Below are positions 35,197 to 43,942 of a stretch of 64,000 nt of DNA, one piece after another; position 1 is the first letter of the stretch, and each line of letters begins with the position of its first letter. A program made the position numbers and the translations under genes. Below the pieces are notes generated by a model. That model was not told the DNA's origin. It ran no database searches and saw only the letters and a program-made list of their open reading frames with translations. The stretch is taken from assembly GCA_965214305.1 (NCBI GenBank), contig OZ243949.1, positions 1,178,001-1,242,000 of the forward strand, written 5' to 3'. This DNA is from Azophilus sp965214305. Lineage in GTDB: Bacteria > Pseudomonadota > Gammaproteobacteria > Pseudomonadales > Azotimanducaceae.

Positions 35197-37266
35197 CTAG
35201 CCAGACAACTCGGCCAACAGGGTTTCCTGCGCGCTGCGCCTTTGGCCCGATTCATGCTGGACCGCCGCATAGGTGCCGTCGCTTTGCAGCAACCAGGCTT
35301 GGGCGTTGTCGCCCAGATAGGTATCAAAGGTTTCCTTGATGATGCGCTTTTTCAGTTTCTTATCCGCAACGGGCAAACAGGTTTCCACCCGATTGAAAAA
35401 ATTGCGGCCCATCCAGTCGGCACTGGAAATGAATACCTTGGGTTCGCCGCCGTTTTCAAAGTAGAAGATACGCGGGTGCTCAAGGAAGCGCCCGACAATC
35501 GAGCGCACTCGAATGTTTTCGGAAACACCCGCAACCCCCGGCCGCAATCCGCAGATGCCGCGCACCACCAAATCGACCGGCACACCGGCTTGGCTCGCCC
35601 GATACAAAGCCTGAATCATCTGCGGCTCGATGAGCGCGTTCATCTTCGCCATGATGCGTGTTGGCTTGCCATGCGCCGCATTCTCAATTTCGCCCTCAAT
35701 CAGTTCCAGCATCGACCTGTGCAGCGTGAACGGCGATTGCAGCAGCTTCTTTAGGCGTCCGGCGCGTCCCATGGCGGTGAGCTGTTGGAAGATCTTCTGA
35801 ATGTCCTCGCCGATGTCGCAATCCGCGGTGAAAAGCCCGTAGTCGGTGTAAAGCCGTGCCGTGCGCGTGTGGTAATTGCCGGTGCCGAGGTGCGCGTAGC
35901 GTTTCAATTCCCGGCCTTCCCGGCGGATCACCAAGCACATCTTCGCGTGCGCCTTGTGCCCGACGACACCGTAGACCACATGGGCACCGGCGCGCTGCAA
36001 ATGGTTGGCCAACTCGATATTGGCGGCCTCGTCGAAACGCGCCCGCAATTCGATCACCACCAACACTTCCTTGCCGTTGTTGGCCGCGTCAGTGAGCGCC
36101 TCCACCACCACCGAATCCGGACCGGTGCGATAGAGCGTCTGCCGTATCGACAATACGCCCGGGTCGCGCGCGGCCTGGCGCAAAAACTCGACAAAAGGGG
36201 CGAATGACTCGAAGGGGTGATGCAACAGAATGTCGCCCTGAGAGATGGCCTCGAACATGTCGTTGGCGGCGCGCACCCGCTCCGGCACGCTTGGCGTGAA
36301 TCCCGGAAATTTGAGATCCGGCCGGTCCACGAGGGCCGGCACCATGGCCAGGCGGTTCAGGTTCACCGGCCCGTTGCATCGGTATACGTCATCCTTGGCA
36401 AGGTGGAACTGGTCAACCAGAAAAGCCTCTAGTTCATCCGGACAATCATCGGCCAGTTCCAGCCGTACCGCGTCCCCGTAGCGGCGCGAGGAAAGTTCGC
36501 CTTCCACCGCGCGCAGCAGGTCGTCCACTTCCTCCTCGTCAACGAAGAGATCGCTGTTGCGGGTGACACGGAACTGATAGACGCCGGTTGCCTTCATACC
36601 CAAAAAGAGTTCGCCGGCGTGGGCCGCGATCATGGAAGACAACAATACGAATTCGTTGCCGCCCGTCGCGCAAGATTGCGGCAGACGGATCACCCGCGGC
36701 AACGACCGCGGTGCCTGCAACACCGCTTTACCGCTGTTGCGTCCAAAGGCATCCTTGCCTTGCAGCGTGACGATGAAGGTCAGGCTTTTATTGATAAGTT
36801 GCGGGAACGGATGGGTCGGATCCAAACCGATGGGGCTCATCACCGGCGCCAACTCGTGATTGAAGAAGCGTTTGATCCAACGCTGCTGGCCCGTACTCCA
36901 ATCATCCTTGCCGATGAAGCGGATACCTTCGGCATCAAGGGCCGGCAATACTTTGTCGTTCAGCACCCGATACTGTTCATCGACAATGCACCGCGCCGTT
37001 TGGGCTATGCGGCGCAGCTGCTCCGAGGGCATCATGTTATCCGGCCCCCGGTGTTGCGCGCCCAAGGCTTCCTGATGTTTTAGGCCCGCCACGCGGACCT
37101 CGAAGAATTCATCAAGCACGGAACTAACAATGCATAGGAATTGCAGCCGCTCCAACAAAGGCAGGGATGCGTCCTTGGCTTGGGCGAGCACACGCCGATG
37201 AAACTCCAACATCGACAATTCGCGATTGATGTAAAGTTCCGGATTGTTGAGCGCGTCGTTGTCCAT
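35197..37266 (-). CDS. ppk1: Polyphosphate kinase 1
   Basis: 689 aa, makes long-chain polyphosphate from ATP through a phosphohistidine. Domains in order: N-terminal helical domain (LYINRELSMLEFHRRVLAQA), head domain, then two phospholipase-D-like catalytic domains. The catalytic His is in GHKAHAKMCLVIRREG, with YHTRTARLYTDYGLFTAD shortly after and the second-domain words VDLVVRGICGLRPG and FISSADWMGRNFFNRVE. Met 37266 is chosen as it starts MDNDALNNPELYINRELS. Works with the Ppx encoded at 31.3-32.8 kb in polyphosphate turnover. Confidence 0.95.
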   Translation of the reverse strand: MDNDALNNPELYINRELSMLEFHRRVLAQAKDASLPLLERLQFLCIVSSVLDEFFEVRVAGLKHQEALGAQHRGPDNMMPSEQLRRIAQTARCIVDEQYRVLNDKVLPALDAEGIRFIGKDDWSTGQQRWIKRFFNHELAPVMSPIGLDPTHPFPQLINKSLTFIVTLQGKDAFGRNSGKAVLQAPRSLPRVIRLPQSCATGGNEFVLLSSMIAAHAGELFLGMKATGVYQFRVTRNSDLFVDEEEVDDLLRAVEGELSSRRYGDAVRLELADDCPDELEAFLVDQFHLAKDDVYRCNGPVNLNRLAMVPALVDRPDLKFPGFTPSVPERVRAANDMFEAISQGDILLHHPFESFAPFVEFLRQAARDPGVLSIRQTLYRTGPDSVVVEALTDAANNGKEVLVVIELRARFDEAANIELANHLQRAGAHVVYGVVGHKAHAKMCLVIRREGRELKRYAHLGTGNYHTRTARLYTDYGLFTADCDIGEDIQKIFQQLTAMGRAGRLKKLLQSPFTLHRSMLELIEGEIENAAHGKPTRIMAKMNALIEPQMIQALYRASQAGVPVDLVVRGICGLRPGVAGVSENIRVRSIVGRFLEHPRIFYFENGGEPKVFISSADWMGRNFFNRVETCLPVADKKLKKRIIKETFDTYLGDNAQAWLLQSDGTYAAVQHESGQRRSAQETLLAELSG

Positions 37267-37361
37267 TGCGCCGCTGGCGGTTCTTTGCGAGGCCGCGCAG
37301 TTTAGCATGGGCTCTGTTACGGAATTGCCATGGGGCGCAAGCGACCGCAGATCGCTCCACC

Positions 37362-38108
37362 ATGAAACCGCGGATGAATAGAGACCAAATCTATCGCGAC
37401 CCCCAAAAGCAGCTCGTTGACTTTGCCTTCGACGACGCGGTCGCCGGGGTATTCACCGACATGATCCGTCGCAGCGTGCCCGCCTACGAAACGTTAGTGC
37501 CGCTGACCGGATTAATCGCCGCGCGCCACCTCGCCCATAAAGGCGTTGGTGAGATGGCCGGGCTAGTGTTTGACCTCGGCTGTTCACTTGGCGCCACCAG
37601 CCTGGCACTGCTCCGCCAACTGGGCAACCACCGCTGCCGCATCGTAGCCGTTGACAACTCCCAACCCATGCTCGACCGGGCCGCCGAACAGGTGGTGGAC
37701 GATCGTGTTGAATTTCGTCTGCAAGACATAGGCGACACCGATGTGAGCGGTGCCCAAGTCATTTTGATGAACTATGTCTTGCAATTTCTTCCGCCCGCCG
37801 ACCGGCCAGCCTTGTTGCGGCGCTTTCGAGCGCAGATGGCACCCGGCGGTTTGTTGGTGCTCTCCGAGAAAATCGCCTTCGCCGAGGTCGGCGAGCAGGA
37901 GTTCTTTGCCGCGACCCATCTCGCCTACAAGCGGGCAAACGGCTACAGCGAACTGGAAATCAGCCAAAAGCGCACAGCGCTTGAGAACGTGATGATTGTG
38001 GACACCGAGGAAACGCACCGCGAGCGCCTGCAAACGGCGGGATTTGCACGGGTAAACACCTGGTTCCGCTGCTTGAATTGGGCCTCTTTCCTTGCTTGGG
38101 CGTCATGA
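37362..38108 (+). CDS. cmoA: Carboxy-S-adenosyl-L-methionine synthase
   Basis: Makes carboxy-SAM from SAM and prephenate, the donor used by CmoB for wobble uridine 34 of tRNA. 248 aa. DFAFDDAVAGVFTDMIRRSVPAYETLVPL is the CmoA start, VFDLGCSLGATSLALLRQ the SAM loop and VAVDNSQPMLDRA the acidic ribose site. A typical Arg near the C-terminus is present in RVNTWFRCLNW. Met 37362 is used (37374 is possible). cmoB follows after 31 bases, the classic pair. Confidence 0.93.
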   Translation: MKPRMNRDQIYRDPQKQLVDFAFDDAVAGVFTDMIRRSVPAYETLVPLTGLIAARHLAHKGVGEMAGLVFDLGCSLGATSLALLRQLGNHRCRIVAVDNSQPMLDRAAEQVVDDRVEFRLQDIGDTDVSGAQVILMNYVLQFLPPADRPALLRRFRAQMAPGGLLVLSEKIAFAEVGEQEFFAATHLAYKRANGYSELEISQKRTALENVMIVDTEETHRERLQTAGFARVNTWFRCLNWASFLAWAS

Positions 38109-38139
38109 TACGAAGGGGGCCGGGAGCCTTCGGTGAGCT

Positions 38140-39345
38140 ATGCGCGCTAGTTTCGATTCGCTTTACGCCCAAATGCCCGGTTGGGCTGTTTTGGACAACG
38201 CCCTGCATCGCAACCTGAATCGTCACGGCGACCTGCCCAAGTGGCTCCGGGCGGTGCAGCGCTTGCCGGTCATGCTTGATCCCGCGGTTGAGTTGGGCGA
38301 CACGGTTACGGTGGCAGGGCGCTTGCCAAGCCAAGACAACCGGCAACAAGCCCGGATATTTCGCCAACTTGCCGCTGCGGACGCCAGCCCTTTCAGCACG
38401 GCGAGCCGTGCTCCCTCCGGAGGCCCTGACGTACCATCAAGTACGCCAGCAACCCCCTCAGGCCCACACCACCAAGCCGAACGGCACCTCAAAGTCTTGG
38501 TAGAGCCTTCAGCCGGGGAGCGCGAGGGGGATACCCCTCGCATAAAGACGGACTCAGCCGGGGAGCGCGAGGGGGCATCCCCCGCCGGTAAAGAAGTTGA
38601 CGAGCCATCCGGGCTGGACGACTGCCTGCAAGCCTTGCATCCTTGGCGAAAGGGCCCGTTTTCCCTGTGCGGTGTTCATATCGATAGCGAATGGCGCTGC
38701 GCTGACAAATGGGGGCGCATCGCCCCCCATCTCGATCTGGCGGGGAAGCGCGTACTCGATGTGGGTTGCGGCAACGGCTACTACGGGTGGCGGATGCTCA
38801 ATACCGGGGCCGAGTTGGTTATCGGCATTGACCCGTCCGTGCTGTATTGCATACAGCACCAAGCCGTTAACCATTTTATCGGCGATGCCCGCAACCAGGT
38901 GTTACCGCTCGCGCTTGAAGAGCTGCCGCAAGCCCTATCCGCAGCCAGCTTCGACGCGGTGTTCAGCATGGGCGTCATCTATCATCGCCGCGACCCGCGC
39001 GAACATTTGCGGCAGTTGCGGCATTGCCTGGTTCCCGGCGGCCAAGTCGTAGTCGAGGGCTTGGTTGTGGAAGGCAGCCAATCACTGATTCCCAACGGCC
39101 GCTACGCCCGGATGCGCAACGTCTGGCACATCCCCACGCCAGCCGAACTGCTGCATTGGCTGCAAGCGTGCGGCTTCCAAAATCCGCGGATACTGGACTG
39201 CTCGACCACCACAACCGCGGAACAACGATCAACCCAATGGATGCGCTTCCACTCCCTCGCCGACGCCCTTGACCCCGCCAACCCCTCGCTAACCATCGAG
39301 GGCCATCCGGCTCCCCGCCGCGCCCTGGTATTGGCGCATCGGTAG
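38140..39345 (+). CDS. cmoB: tRNA U34 carboxymethyltransferase with repeat insert
   Basis: Transfers the carboxymethyl group from carboxy-SAM to 5-hydroxyuridine 34 in tRNA. LHPWRKGPFSLCGVHIDSEW, VLDVGCGNGYYGWRM, FSMGVIYHRRDPREHL and STTTTAEQRSTQWM are the CmoB signatures in the right order. At 401 aa it is 78 residues longer than E. coli CmoB (323 aa). The extra residues lie between the N-terminal helical part and LHPWRKGPF (about residues 78-155) and are low-complexity, with two in-frame copies of a palindromic repeat encoding SAGEREG. The catalytic domain is intact, so the enzyme is probably active. Confidence 0.92.
   Translation: MRASFDSLYAQMPGWAVLDNALHRNLNRHGDLPKWLRAVQRLPVMLDPAVELGDTVTVAGRLPSQDNRQQARIFRQLAAADASPFSTASRAPSGGPDVPSSTPATPSGPHHQAERHLKVLVEPSAGEREGDTPRIKTDSAGEREGASPAGKEVDEPSGLDDCLQALHPWRKGPFSLCGVHIDSEWRCADKWGRIAPHLDLAGKRVLDVGCGNGYYGWRMLNTGAELVIGIDPSVLYCIQHQAVNHFIGDARNQVLPLALEELPQALSAASFDAVFSMGVIYHRRDPREHLRQLRHCLVPGGQVVVEGLVVEGSQSLIPNGRYARMRNVWHIPTPAELLHWLQACGFQNPRILDCSTTTTAEQRSTQWMRFHSLADALDPANPSLTIEGHPAPRRALVLAHR
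38509..38590. repeat. Tandem intragenic palindromic repeats inside cmoB
   Basis: Two copies of CAGCCGGGGAGCGCGAGGGG, about 48 bases apart and therefore in the same frame, followed by GATACCCCTCG and GCATCCCCCG respectively. Each forms a GCGAGGGGG/CCCCTCGC hairpin. A third copy lies in the CinA-nucleotidyltransferase gene at 26060-26090. Confidence 0.75.
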
Positions 39346-39449
39346 TGCGCACAATTGGCAAACAGGCCGCCCCGGTTAAGATACTCACCCGCATAAACCA
39401 ATCGTCGCGAGAACAGGCCATTGGTTAACGCGCTGTACGGGACGCATTC

Positions 39450-39821
39450 ATGTTCAGCCTATTGCCTTTCCACTTCCGCTTTCGCGGCAAAGTTCGTCGG
39501 CTCTTCGAGTTGTACCGCTGCTTCCTCGCCCACCCGGGCCAGGGATTGCATCCCGCTCAAATTGCCCGACAGACCGGCATCGGCCTAGCGGTCGTCATTG
39601 GGTTGCTCAACGCCACGCCGGAACTGTTCGTGCGGCTACCAAAAAGAGACGGCCTGACCCGTTATCGCCTAACAACCGCCATGAGCGCCAGACAACCCGA
39701 ACAGGTGCAACAGTACCTGACCGGCCAAGCGCGGCGGGAGAGCCTGATTCTGTATGCCGTTGGCGTCATGGTGTTGTGTACACTGCTGATTGTGGTGATT
39801 TTAGTTGGGCCAGCGGTCTGA
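39450..39821 (+). CDS. Small membrane-anchored protein with helix-turn-helix-like N-terminus
   Basis: 123 aa, no family recognised. Residues ~20-80 look like a compact winged helix (RRLFELYRCFLAHPGQGLHPAQIARQTGI then VVIGLLNATPELFVRLPKRDGLTRYRL). The C-terminus is one clear membrane helix (ESLILYAVGVMVLCTLLIVVILVG). It overlaps the start of a reading frame for the next dehydrogenase but not its chosen start. A membrane-tethered regulator or assembly factor is possible. Confidence 0.6.
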   Translation: MFSLLPFHFRFRGKVRRLFELYRCFLAHPGQGLHPAQIARQTGIGLAVVIGLLNATPELFVRLPKRDGLTRYRLTTAMSARQPEQVQQYLTGQARRESLILYAVGVMVLCTLLIVVILVGPAV

Positions 39822-39873
39822 GTTGCGCCTTGCCAAGGCGGCGCTTTCCGCACAACCGCAATTGAGGAACCCC

Positions 39874-40956
39874 ATGCCCGAACTCGTTGACGACGAACTG
39901 AAAATACTGCGCAACCGGGCCGCGCGGTTGGCGGAAGCGCTGCTATCGGCCACAGCTCGCAACCAAGCTGTGGCGGCAGCCCAAGCAGCCGGTTTTTTCG
40001 CAATGACCCAACCCGCGCACTACGGCGGCACGGCGGCCGGACCACTGGCGTTAACGGTGGCGCGCGATGAGCTGGCGTCCCGGAATCCACCCTATCTGGA
40101 TGCCGTGTTTGGCCCTGGCCCGGGCGTACTGGCCGGTTGCGGAGAACCCTTGGCCAGTTCCTATCTGCAACCCCTGTTAAGGGGTGAAAAGCGCGACGCC
40201 TTTGCGTTCACAGAGCCGGAAGATAACCCCACCAGCGGCTATCTGGAGAAGCATGAACTCATCGTCAATGGCTGCAAATCCTATGTGACCGGCGGCGCGG
40301 AAGCGGATTTCATCAATACGCTCGTGCGCATCGACGGCAAGGGCCCGGCCATGGTGGTTATTGACACCAACGCTACCGGGGTATCCATAACGCAACGCTT
40401 CGCCTCTCTGGACGGCAGCCACCACGCCGCCTTTGCGTTCAAAGACGCCCGCGTACCGGCCGCGCATATCATCGGCAAACCCGGCGAGGGGCTGCCTCGC
40501 GCCATGGGACAGATAACGGAGACACGTCTGGCCATCAGCGCCTATTGTGTCGGTCTTGCACGATGGGTGGTTGATGCGACCACCAAGCACTTGGCAACGC
40601 TCGACCGCGACGGCAAAAAACGCGGCGACCGGGAAGGTGTGCGCCTGCGCTACGCCGACATGCGCACAAAAACATTCGCCGCGCGCAGCATGCTCTACCG
40701 CACGGCGCGGCTCGCTGAAGCGGGCGCCAACATCATCAACGAAGGCATTATGTGCAAGGTTTTCGCGACCGAAGCCATCGGCACCATCGTTGATACGGCC
40801 ATCCAACTGCATGGTGGCCAAGCGCTGGTTGTGGAGCATCCGTTGGCGGTGCTGTACCGTCGGGTGCGCGCATGGCGGCTGGCGGAAGGTGCCTCGGATC
40901 TGTTGCGACTCAATCTGGCACGCGGCGCACTCGATTTGGGCAAGGGCGCTCTTTAG
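39874..40956 (+). CDS. Acyl-CoA dehydrogenase family protein (short-start form)
   Basis: 360 aa. FTEPEDNPTSGYLEKHELIVNGCKSYVTGGAEADFINTLVRID is the FAD-binding middle domain and AIQLHGGQALVVEHPLAVLYRRVRAWRLAEGASDLLRLNLARGAL the C-terminal helices. The residue usually acting as catalytic Glu near the C-terminus corresponds to EG in AEGASD, so activity is likely. The start MPELVDDELKILRNRA at 39874 follows a GAGGA site. Substrate unknown. It is not a close relative of the dehydrogenase at 30 kb. Confidence 0.84.
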   Translation: MPELVDDELKILRNRAARLAEALLSATARNQAVAAAQAAGFFAMTQPAHYGGTAAGPLALTVARDELASRNPPYLDAVFGPGPGVLAGCGEPLASSYLQPLLRGEKRDAFAFTEPEDNPTSGYLEKHELIVNGCKSYVTGGAEADFINTLVRIDGKGPAMVVIDTNATGVSITQRFASLDGSHHAAFAFKDARVPAAHIIGKPGEGLPRAMGQITETRLAISAYCVGLARWVVDATTKHLATLDRDGKKRGDREGVRLRYADMRTKTFAARSMLYRTARLAEAGANIINEGIMCKVFATEAIGTIVDTAIQLHGGQALVVEHPLAVLYRRVRAWRLAEGASDLLRLNLARGALDLGKGAL

Positions 40957-40975
40957 GAGCCTGCCTATTCTCGCC
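40954..40975 (+). repeat. Dispersed GGAGCCTC-type motif
   Basis: TAGGAGCCTGCCTATTCTCG, directly after the dehydrogenase stop codon. This is the same position relative to a gene end as the copies at 8251 and 11565. Confidence 0.4.
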
Positions 40976-41123
40976 GATTTCCCGCCGCGGACGCCGATGC
41001 AAAAGCCGATCGGCCCGGGTGGGCTGTGCCGGGCGTCGACTTGCAGGTACCACTGTGGATTCTCGGTTCCAGTTGTGCGGGCTTGCGAGTTGGCAGCGAT
41101 GCCTAAACGACCTTAAGGTGTGA

Positions 41124-41417
41124 TCAGGTGAAAAAGCCCAATGCCGTGAACCCGACCGCGAGCATGGCTGCAATCGCAAGCAGCAAGCGGGTTTCGCGCT
41201 TGGCTGCCTCAACATCACGCTTGGCTGCCTCAACATCACGCTTGGCTGCCTCGGCATCCCGCTTGGCTGCCTCAACATCCCATTTCGCATCCCGCTTCGC
41301 GGATTCTTCGGCGAGACGCGCTATGTCGGTCTTGTATTCAGCCTGCATCGCCTTGGCTTCTGCTTGCACGGTATTCATACGTTCCTCAAGAACTGCTATC
41401 CGAGTCTCTGTGGACAT
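41124..41417 (-). CDS. Coiled-coil membrane-anchored protein with heptad repeats
   Basis: 97 aa. Residues 1-75 are one long amphipathic helix that ends in four near-identical heptads (AKRDVEA-type), and residues ~78-95 are a membrane helix (LLLAIAAMLAVGFTALGFF). The DNA for the heptads is a 21-base tandem repeat (41197-41280), so copy number could vary by slippage without breaking the frame. It resembles DUF1640/CCDC90-like or phage-associated tail-anchored coiled coils. No function can be given. Isolated between an acyl-CoA dehydrogenase and a region of hairpins. Confidence 0.7.
   Translation of the reverse strand: MSTETRIAVLEERMNTVQAEAKAMQAEYKTDIARLAEESAKRDAKWDVEAAKRDAEAAKRDVEAAKRDVEAAKRETRLLLAIAAMLAVGFTALGFFT
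41197..41280. repeat. Four tandem 21-bp repeats
   Basis: Unit CGCTTGGCTGCCTCAACATC plus one base, four copies at exact 21-base period with at most a few substitutions. It codes for heptads on the minus strand. Confidence 0.85.
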
Positions 41418-41710
41418 GAGGGCACTCTAGCACAAATGCCCCAGAGCACCGCGATGTTTGGGGAACGAAGCTAATGGGATCTGAGGCGCCATATGAAACA
41501 AGGTCATGCCACAATGCCGATTTATTGCGACCTTTCTGATTCTGAGGAAAACGCAATGAGCAAAGATTCTACCCCCCTACTAAATTAGGGGAGTTATATA
41601 TTTGACTCCCACGGCCACAACAAATTGTGACAAGCAGTTTTTATGGGCACAACATCTAGTGGAAGATGGAGTTAAGTATATAAATCCCAAAGTTTGATGA
41701 AATATCCCGG
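41418..41710. other. Intergenic region with mini-ORF and overlapping hairpins
   Basis: 293 bases. A 10-codon ORF (ATG 41556, stop TAG 41586-41588, peptide MSKDSTPLLN) has GAGGAAAA upstream. Two hairpins overlap it: CCCCTA/TAGGGG (41574-41591) and GGGAGT/ACTCCC (41589-41610). They share bases and exclude each other. GTATATAAATCCCA at 41676 also occurs at 21167. No + strand gene follows, so this may be the severed leader of a lost gene. Confidence 0.4.
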
Positions 41711-42481
41711 CTAGAGCGGCAGCCCCTCGTACCGGTCCGAGCGCGTGCCCGGGATCGGGCGATTGCTCGCCTCGTGATAGGTAAAGACGCAAGATAGCTT
41801 GACTTGCCCGCTGCGATTTTTACCTGCGGCATGAATGGCGCGACAATGAAAAAACAGCACATCGCCGGGTTCCAAGACCATATCCCGCGCCTGCTGAATC
41901 AGTTCTCTGTTCTCGGGAAGGTCCGGGCGCAAGAACAGATCTCGATCAAAACGCCCACGGTCCAGTGCCAGCCGATGGCTGCCGGGGATTAGCTGTAGGG
42001 CGCCGTTGCGCGGGGTCTCATCGCCCAACGCCAACCAAACCGACACCAATTCAGGGCGGTCGAACGACCAATAGCGAATATCCTGATGCCAGAGGGTGGC
42101 GCTACTGTAGCCGGGATACTTGGTCATCACACAATTGTGGTGGCACTGTGATAGCACCGGATTACCACCAAGCAAAACGGCGAGTTCGCCGCGCACCGCC
42201 CGCCCGGTTGCCCAAGCGCGCAAATGCGGGAAACGCGAGGCCGCCAACAACAAACGCCTGGGGGTGCGCCCACCCTTCCCTTGCAGCGTTTTTGGCGCTC
42301 CCGGATAGCCCACGTCCGCCTCGAACTCAGCCGGGCCAAGCAAGGGTTCAAGCGCCGCCGTAACCGACGCGCGCATCCTATTGCACAAGGATTCGCCCGC
42401 CAGCCCCTTAACCACGAGAAAACCATCCCGGTCGAATGCCGAACCTTGGGCAGTCCGCGCTTGTCGGGTTACCGTGCTCAT
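41711..42481 (-). CDS. Phytanoyl-CoA dioxygenase family protein
   Basis: 256 aa, Fe(II)/2-oxoglutarate oxygenase. Iron ligands are visible: LWHQDIRYWSFDRPE gives His and Asp, and DVLFFHCRAIHAAGKNRSG the distal His and an Arg for 2-oxoglutarate. It hydroxylates some alkyl or acyl substrate, and the family includes natural-product and osmolyte hydroxylases. Met 42481 begins STVTRQARTAQGSAFDRDGFLVVKGL. It overlaps the end of the symporter remnant by one base. Confidence 0.83.
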   Translation of the reverse strand: MSTVTRQARTAQGSAFDRDGFLVVKGLAGESLCNRMRASVTAALEPLLGPAEFEADVGYPGAPKTLQGKGGRTPRRLLLAASRFPHLRAWATGRAVRGELAVLLGGNPVLSQCHHNCVMTKYPGYSSATLWHQDIRYWSFDRPELVSVWLALGDETPRNGALQLIPGSHRLALDRGRFDRDLFLRPDLPENRELIQQARDMVLEPGDVLFFHCRAIHAAGKNRSGQVKLSCVFTYHEASNRPIPGTRSDRYEGLPL

Positions 42482-42909
42482 CAACGCGCCACGCCAAACA
42501 AACGTTGAAGATGCGCCTCCGGTAATGGCTTTGTCAGCTTGGAGACCCCCCAGGTTAGAAGCACAGACACCAATTCCCCCATAGCTGCGCAGGACCAAGG
42601 ATTCGGGGCCTCATGATGCAACCAGGCTGCCGTATCCCGCAACACACCGGGATTGAACCATGCGGGATCAACAACACCGGCGTGAGTAATACTGAATACC
42701 GCAACGCCGCCAATCAGTCCCGCAAAAGCCCCCGCACGGGTCAGCCCCCGCCACACGGCGCCCACCACCAGCGGCCCGGCGAACGCGGCCATCATACCGC
42801 CGGTGCCAATCCAGACGATCAGCGCCACATTTCGATCAACCAGCGCCCAGGCCAGCGCCGTGCAAATCACCAGCACCACCACCGTGGCAATGCGGCTGAT
42901 GAGCAACAT
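42481..42909 (-). pseudogene. Sodium:solute symporter, C-terminal fragment
   Basis: Only the last ~142 residues of an SSS-family transporter (panF/putP-like) remain. IVWIGTGGMMAAFAGPLVVGAVWRGLTRAGAFAGLIGGVAVF contains the helix-11-type glycine motif. The N-terminal ~330 residues are missing and are not found on the other side of the insertion at 42915. The Met at 42909 is fortuitous. The break coincides with a transposase stub, so mobile DNA probably truncated the gene. Confidence 0.75.
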
Positions 42910-42914
42910 GCGGC

Positions 42915-43097
42915 GGGAAGCTGGAGGCGCTCAAGGGCACGGTCGAAGTGGATGAGACCTACTTGGGGGGGAAGGAGTCCAACAAGCACGAATCAAGGAA
43001 GCTCAAGCAGGGGCGCGGAGCGGTCCGCAAGACGCCGGTGGTCGGAATCAAGGAGCGCGAGGGACACACCGTTACCTACCGGGAGCTTGCCGCGTGA
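42915..43097 (+). mobile_element. IS1595-type transposase, internal fragment
   Basis: 60 codons ending in TGA. ALKGTVEVDETYLGGKESNKHESRKLKQGRG and KTPVVGIKERE are the typical words around the first catalytic Asp/Glu and the lysine-rich loop of IS1595 transposases (ISXO2 domain). Both the N-terminal helix-turn-helix part and the C-terminal half of the enzyme are missing. Its stop overlaps the start of the methyltransferase gene by four bases (GTGA). Confidence 0.7.
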
Positions 43098-43942
43098 GCG
43101 GGGGAGCGCGTCACAGAGTTATTCGCGGCGACTGCGAGGACGTTATACGCGAGGGCCGGATAGGCAAGGGGGAGGTCAACCTGATAGTCACTTCCCCGCC
43201 TTATGCCGACCAGCGCAAGAAGAACTATGGCGGCATCGCCCCCTCTGACTACGTTGAGTGGTTCCTGCCCAAGGCCGGGCGCTTTCGGGACGTGCTGGCG
43301 CCGGACGGGTCTTTCGTCCTGAACATCAAGGAAAAGGCGGTCAACGGGGAGAGGCATACCTACGTCCTTGAGTTGATTCTGGCGTTGCGGAAGCAGGGTT
43401 GGCTTTGGGTGGAGGAATACTGCTGGCACAAGAAGAACTGCTATCCGGGCAAATGGCCCAACAGGTTCAGAGATGCCTGGGAGCGATGCCTGCACTTCAC
43501 GCTGAACAGGCGGTTCAAGATGCGTCAGGAAGCCGTTATGGTGCCGACCGGGGATTGGGCGACCAACCGATTGCAGAATCTGTCCCGCACCGACCGGACA
43601 AGGGATGAGTCAAAGCATGGCAACGGCTTTGGCAAACGTGTGGAGAACTGGGTGGGACGGGAGATGGCCTATCCCTCCAACGTCCTGCACATGGCCACCG
43701 AGTGCGGCTATAGAGGGCATCCCGCCGCCTTTCCTCGTGGCCTCCCCAACTGGTTCATACGTCTTTTCACGGACGAGGGGGACACCGTTCTGGATCCGTT
43801 CGCGGGGTCGGGGACGGCCTTGGCGGAGGCGCTCGAACTGAATCGAAAGTGCATCGGTGTCGATATCGACGCGGATTACTGCCAACTGATGAAGGAACGA
43901 TTGAGGCATGACCAGCAAACCCTCTTGGTGGCCAGCCGTTGA
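43094..43942 (+). CDS. Beta-class DNA methyltransferase (N4-cytosine or N6-adenine)
   Basis: 282 aa. The catalytic motif TSPPYADQ is near residue 33 and the AdoMet motif DPFAGSGTALAEALELNRKCIGVDID is near the end, the order expected for the beta class. SPPY favours N4-methylcytosine. The start is GTG 43094, four bases inside the transposase-stub stop. A restriction gene overlaps its 3' end by 35 bases in another frame, so this is a type II restriction-modification pair. Target probably related to the EcoO109I-like partner, but not readable from the protein. Confidence 0.85.
   Translation: MSGGARHRVIRGDCEDVIREGRIGKGEVNLIVTSPPYADQRKKNYGGIAPSDYVEWFLPKAGRFRDVLAPDGSFVLNIKEKAVNGERHTYVLELILALRKQGWLWVEEYCWHKKNCYPGKWPNRFRDAWERCLHFTLNRRFKMRQEAVMVPTGDWATNRLQNLSRTDRTRDESKHGNGFGKRVENWVGREMAYPSNVLHMATECGYRGHPAAFPRGLPNWFIRLFTDEGDTVLDPFAGSGTALAEALELNRKCIGVDIDADYCQLMKERLRHDQQTLLVASR

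Noticed and set aside
41197..41280. Possible CRISPR array
   Set aside because: Repeats are contiguous 21-base coding units without spacers. No CRISPR array or cas gene is seen anywhere in the window.
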